Source: an uncultured Rhizobiaceae group bacterium (GTDB taxonomy: Bacteria > Pseudomonadota > Alphaproteobacteria > Rhizobiales > Rhizobiaceae). Taken from it: DNA of 6,834 nucleotides. The stretch lies in contig CALLHT010000064.1 of assembly GCA_938009335.1 (NCBI GenBank), forward strand, positions 1 through 6,834. The letters run 5' to 3'. Below are positions 5,925 through 6,834 of this stretch, piece by piece (the stretch's first letter is position 1; each line of letters starts with the position of its first letter). The position numbers were made by a program, and so were the translations under genes. The notes below the pieces were generated by a model. It ran no database searches. It saw only the letters and a program-made list of their open reading frames with translations, and was not told where the DNA came from.

Positions 5925-5930
5925 CCCGCT

Positions 5931-6044
5931 TGTTGATCAGCTGGCAGGGCATGCCATGTTGGTCTTAGAGCGAAGCTCCGCTTGGTCGGCGGGGCTTTTG
6001 GTTTTCTGGACGCAAGTCCGAAATCTTCATGAAAGGATACGCAA
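5931..6044 (+). promoter_or_regulatory. Structured rpmI leader, candidate L20-type autoregulatory region
   Basis: Three hairpins can be drawn in this non-coding leader: TGGCA/TGCCA at 5942-5956, a 9 bp terminator-like stem at 5973-5997, and GGAC-GCAA-GTCC at 6008-6019 with a GNRA-type tetraloop. TTGGTC occurs twice (5959-5964 and 5982-5987). The leader ends with AAAGGA 7 bases before the rpmI ATG. In Bacillus and E. coli ribosomal protein L20 represses rpmI-rplT through structured mRNA upstream of or around rpmI; whether this leader is such an element is inferred from position and structure only. Confidence 0.45.
5973..6005 (+). terminator. Terminator-like hairpin inside the rpmI leader (possible attenuator)
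   Basis: AAGCTCCGC (5973-5981) pairs with GCGGGGCTT (5989-5997) through 9 pairs including one G-T, around a 7-base loop. TTTTGGTTTT follows (5996-6005). No plus-strand gene ends nearby (infC has its own terminator), so if active it would act on the rpmI transcript itself. Confidence 0.55.
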
Positions 6045-6245
6045 ATGCCCAAGATGAAGACCAAATCGAGCGTGAAAAAACGCTTTAAGATTACCGCTAC
6101 AGGTAAGGTGAAATCAGCTCAGGCAGGCAAGCGCCACGGGATGATCAAACGTTCCAACAAGTTCATTCGCGATGCGCGCGGCACCATGGTGCTGAACGAT
6201 GCGGATGCAAAAATCGTCAAACAATTTATGCCATACGCGAAGTAA
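6045..6245 (+). CDS. rpmI: 50S ribosomal protein L35
   Basis: A 66-residue, strongly basic protein of the usual L35 length. It begins M-P-K-M-K-T-K-S-S-V-K-K-R-F and carries T-G-K-V-K, the conserved A-G-K-R-H-G-M-I-K-R-S near 27-37, and a C-terminal P-Y-A-K. L35 is a late-assembling small protein of the large subunit, bound to 23S rRNA. The ATG is preceded by AAAGGA with 7 bases of spacing. rplT follows after 32 bp and is surely co-transcribed. Expression probably depends on the promoter-like element at 5896-5924 and on the hairpin-rich leader. Confidence 0.97.
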   Translation: MPKMKTKSSVKKRFKITATGKVKSAQAGKRHGMIKRSNKFIRDARGTMVLNDADAKIVKQFMPYAK

Positions 6246-6277
6246 GCGCAGCATAGTACGAGATTAGGAGCTAGATC

Positions 6278-6679
6278 ATGGCACGAGTAAAACGCGGCGT
6301 TACAGCACACGCAAAACACAAAAAAGTCCTCAAGAAGGCAAAAGGGTATTACGGCAGCCGCAAGAACACGATCCGTGTTGCAAAGCAGGCTGTTGAGAAG
6401 GCCGGTCAATACGCATATCGCGACCGCAAGGTCCGCAAGCGTAATTTCCGCTCACTCTGGATCCAGCGTATCAATGCTGGTGCACGCGAGCACGGTTTGA
6501 CATATGGCCGCATGGTTGATGGTTTGACAAAAGCTGGCATCGAAGTTGACCGCAAGGTTCTTTCAGATCTTGCGATCCACGAGCCGGAAGCATTTGCAGC
6601 GTTGGTTGGTAAAGCCAAGGACGCACTTGCGTATCTTAAAGATCACACAGAAAACGAGTTTGAAGCCGCTGTCGGTTAA
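6278..6679 (+). CDS. rplT: 50S ribosomal protein L20
   Basis: A 133-residue L20, an early-assembling 23S rRNA-binding protein needed for large-subunit assembly. The basic N-terminal extension M-A-R-V-K-R-G-V-T-A is followed by the family signature K54-R-N-F-R-S-L-W-I-Q-R-I-N-A-G-A-R70 and a globular C-terminal half. The C-terminus (about 118-133, acidic and Ala-rich) is somewhat longer than in E. coli L20 (118 aa), as in many alphaproteobacteria. AGGAG lies 7 bases before the ATG. In other bacteria L20 represses its own operon through the mRNA, which makes the leader before rpmI and the structures around the rplT stop of interest. pheS follows after 96 bp containing a terminator-like hairpin. 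Confidence 0.97.
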   Translation: MARVKRGVTAHAKHKKVLKKAKGYYGSRKNTIRVAKQAVEKAGQYAYRDRKVRKRNFRSLWIQRINAGAREHGLTYGRMVDGLTKAGIEVDRKVLSDLAIHEPEAFAALVGKAKDALAYLKDHTENEFEAAVG

Positions 6680-6729
6680 GCCAGCGCGCATCCCAAGCAC
6701 GACATTACATTTCGGGAACCCGCGCTGGC
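6680..6729 (+). promoter_or_regulatory. Competing 9 bp pairing, candidate antiterminator before pheS
   Basis: GCCAGCGCG (6680-6688), directly after the rplT stop codon, is the exact complement of CGCGCTGGC (6721-6729). The second segment contains the last four bases of the terminator's 5' arm and half of its inner stem, so the two structures exclude each other. The pairing is seen in the sequence; a regulatory role is inferred. Confidence 0.45.
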
Positions 6730-6756
6730 ATTTGCCGGACGCGGGTTCTTTTATTT
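6716..6756 (+). terminator. Strong terminator hairpin between rplT and pheS
   Basis: GAACCCGCG (6716-6724) and CGCGGGTTC (6740-6748) form a perfect 9 bp stem. An inner CTGGC/GCCGG stem (one G-T pair, A6739 bulged) continues it, with an ATTT loop, and TTTTATTT (6749-6756) follows. It either ends the rpmI-rplT transcript or works as a partial terminator/attenuator before pheS, whose ATG is 19 bases further on. Confidence 0.85.
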
Positions 6757-6775
6757 AACGGACAAAGAAAACGAC

Positions 6776-6834
6776 ATGACCGATATTGCAGAACTGGAAA
6801 CCTCCATTCTTGCCGAGATTGAAGCCGCAGGCGA
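6776..6834 (+). CDS. pheS: Phenylalanyl-tRNA synthetase alpha subunit, 5' end
   Basis: Only the first 19 codons and two more bases are in the window; the gene runs off the right edge. The N-terminus M-T-D-I-A-E-L-E-T-S-I-L, followed by A-E-I-E-A-A-G, fits the start of the coiled-coil tRNA-binding arm of bacterial PheS, and the position right after rplT is the conserved place for pheS (usually followed by pheT). PheST charges tRNA-Phe as an alpha2-beta2 enzyme. The Shine-Dalgarno is weak (AAAGAAAA upstream). Identity rests mainly on gene order plus the short match. Confidence 0.85.
   Translation, partial: MTDIAELETSILAEIEAAG

Noticed and set aside
5795..6064. An 89-codon minus-strand open frame opposite the rpmI leader
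   Set aside because: It starts at TTG inside rpmI, crosses the rpmI promoter and hairpins, and shows no family motif.

Overview
The window looks like chromosomal DNA of an alphaproteobacterium, most likely of the Hyphomicrobiales (rhizobial) group. Three things point there: the block infC ... rpmI-rplT-pheS; an IF3 whose N-terminus (M-R-R-P-x-R-A) resembles rhizobial IF3s; and a promoter-like element before rpmI close to the CTTGAC-N17-CTATAT pattern described for Sinorhizobium. Base composition by eye is moderate (high 40s to 50% GC), with one clearly AT-richer patch around 4620-5180. Genus cannot be fixed from the sequence alone.

Left part (1-2350). A secreted SGNH/GDSL-type hydrolase-like protein (+) is followed by a Tat-type exported YHS-domain protein (+). 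The latter converges, with a 9 bp gap, on a minus-strand gene for a phytanoyl-CoA dioxygenase (PhyH) family protein.

Middle-left (1490-3859, minus strand). Reading leftward, an ABHD10-like alpha/beta hydrolase, an RluA-type pseudouridine synthase and the PhyH-type oxygenase form a probable operon. The first two overlap by one base (TAATG) and the third follows after 40 bp with a strong GGGAGG site.

Right part (4030-6834, plus strand). infC begins at a rare ATT codon and ends at a rho-independent terminator. rpmI and rplT follow from their own promoter-like element and a roughly 110 nt structured leader that contains a terminator-like hairpin. pheS starts at 6776 and is cut by the window edge. 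The rplT-pheS gap holds a strong terminator hairpin with a competing 9 bp pairing that begins right after the rplT stop codon. The translation genes therefore show three separate candidate expression-control signals: the infC start codon, the rpmI leader and the pheS attenuator.

Between infC and rpmI sits a minus-strand insertion of accessory character: a HigBA-type toxin-antitoxin pair (toxin first, antitoxin with a GTG start) with a perfect 7-5-7 inverted repeat over its promoter, then an AT-rich lipoprotein gene whose C-terminus resembles the TolA/TonB C-terminal domain. I found no tRNA, rRNA, CRISPR array, insertion sequence or phage gene. No gene-free stretch exceeds 300 bases; the longest is 5799-6044, which holds the higBA promoter/operator and the rpmI promoter and leader.
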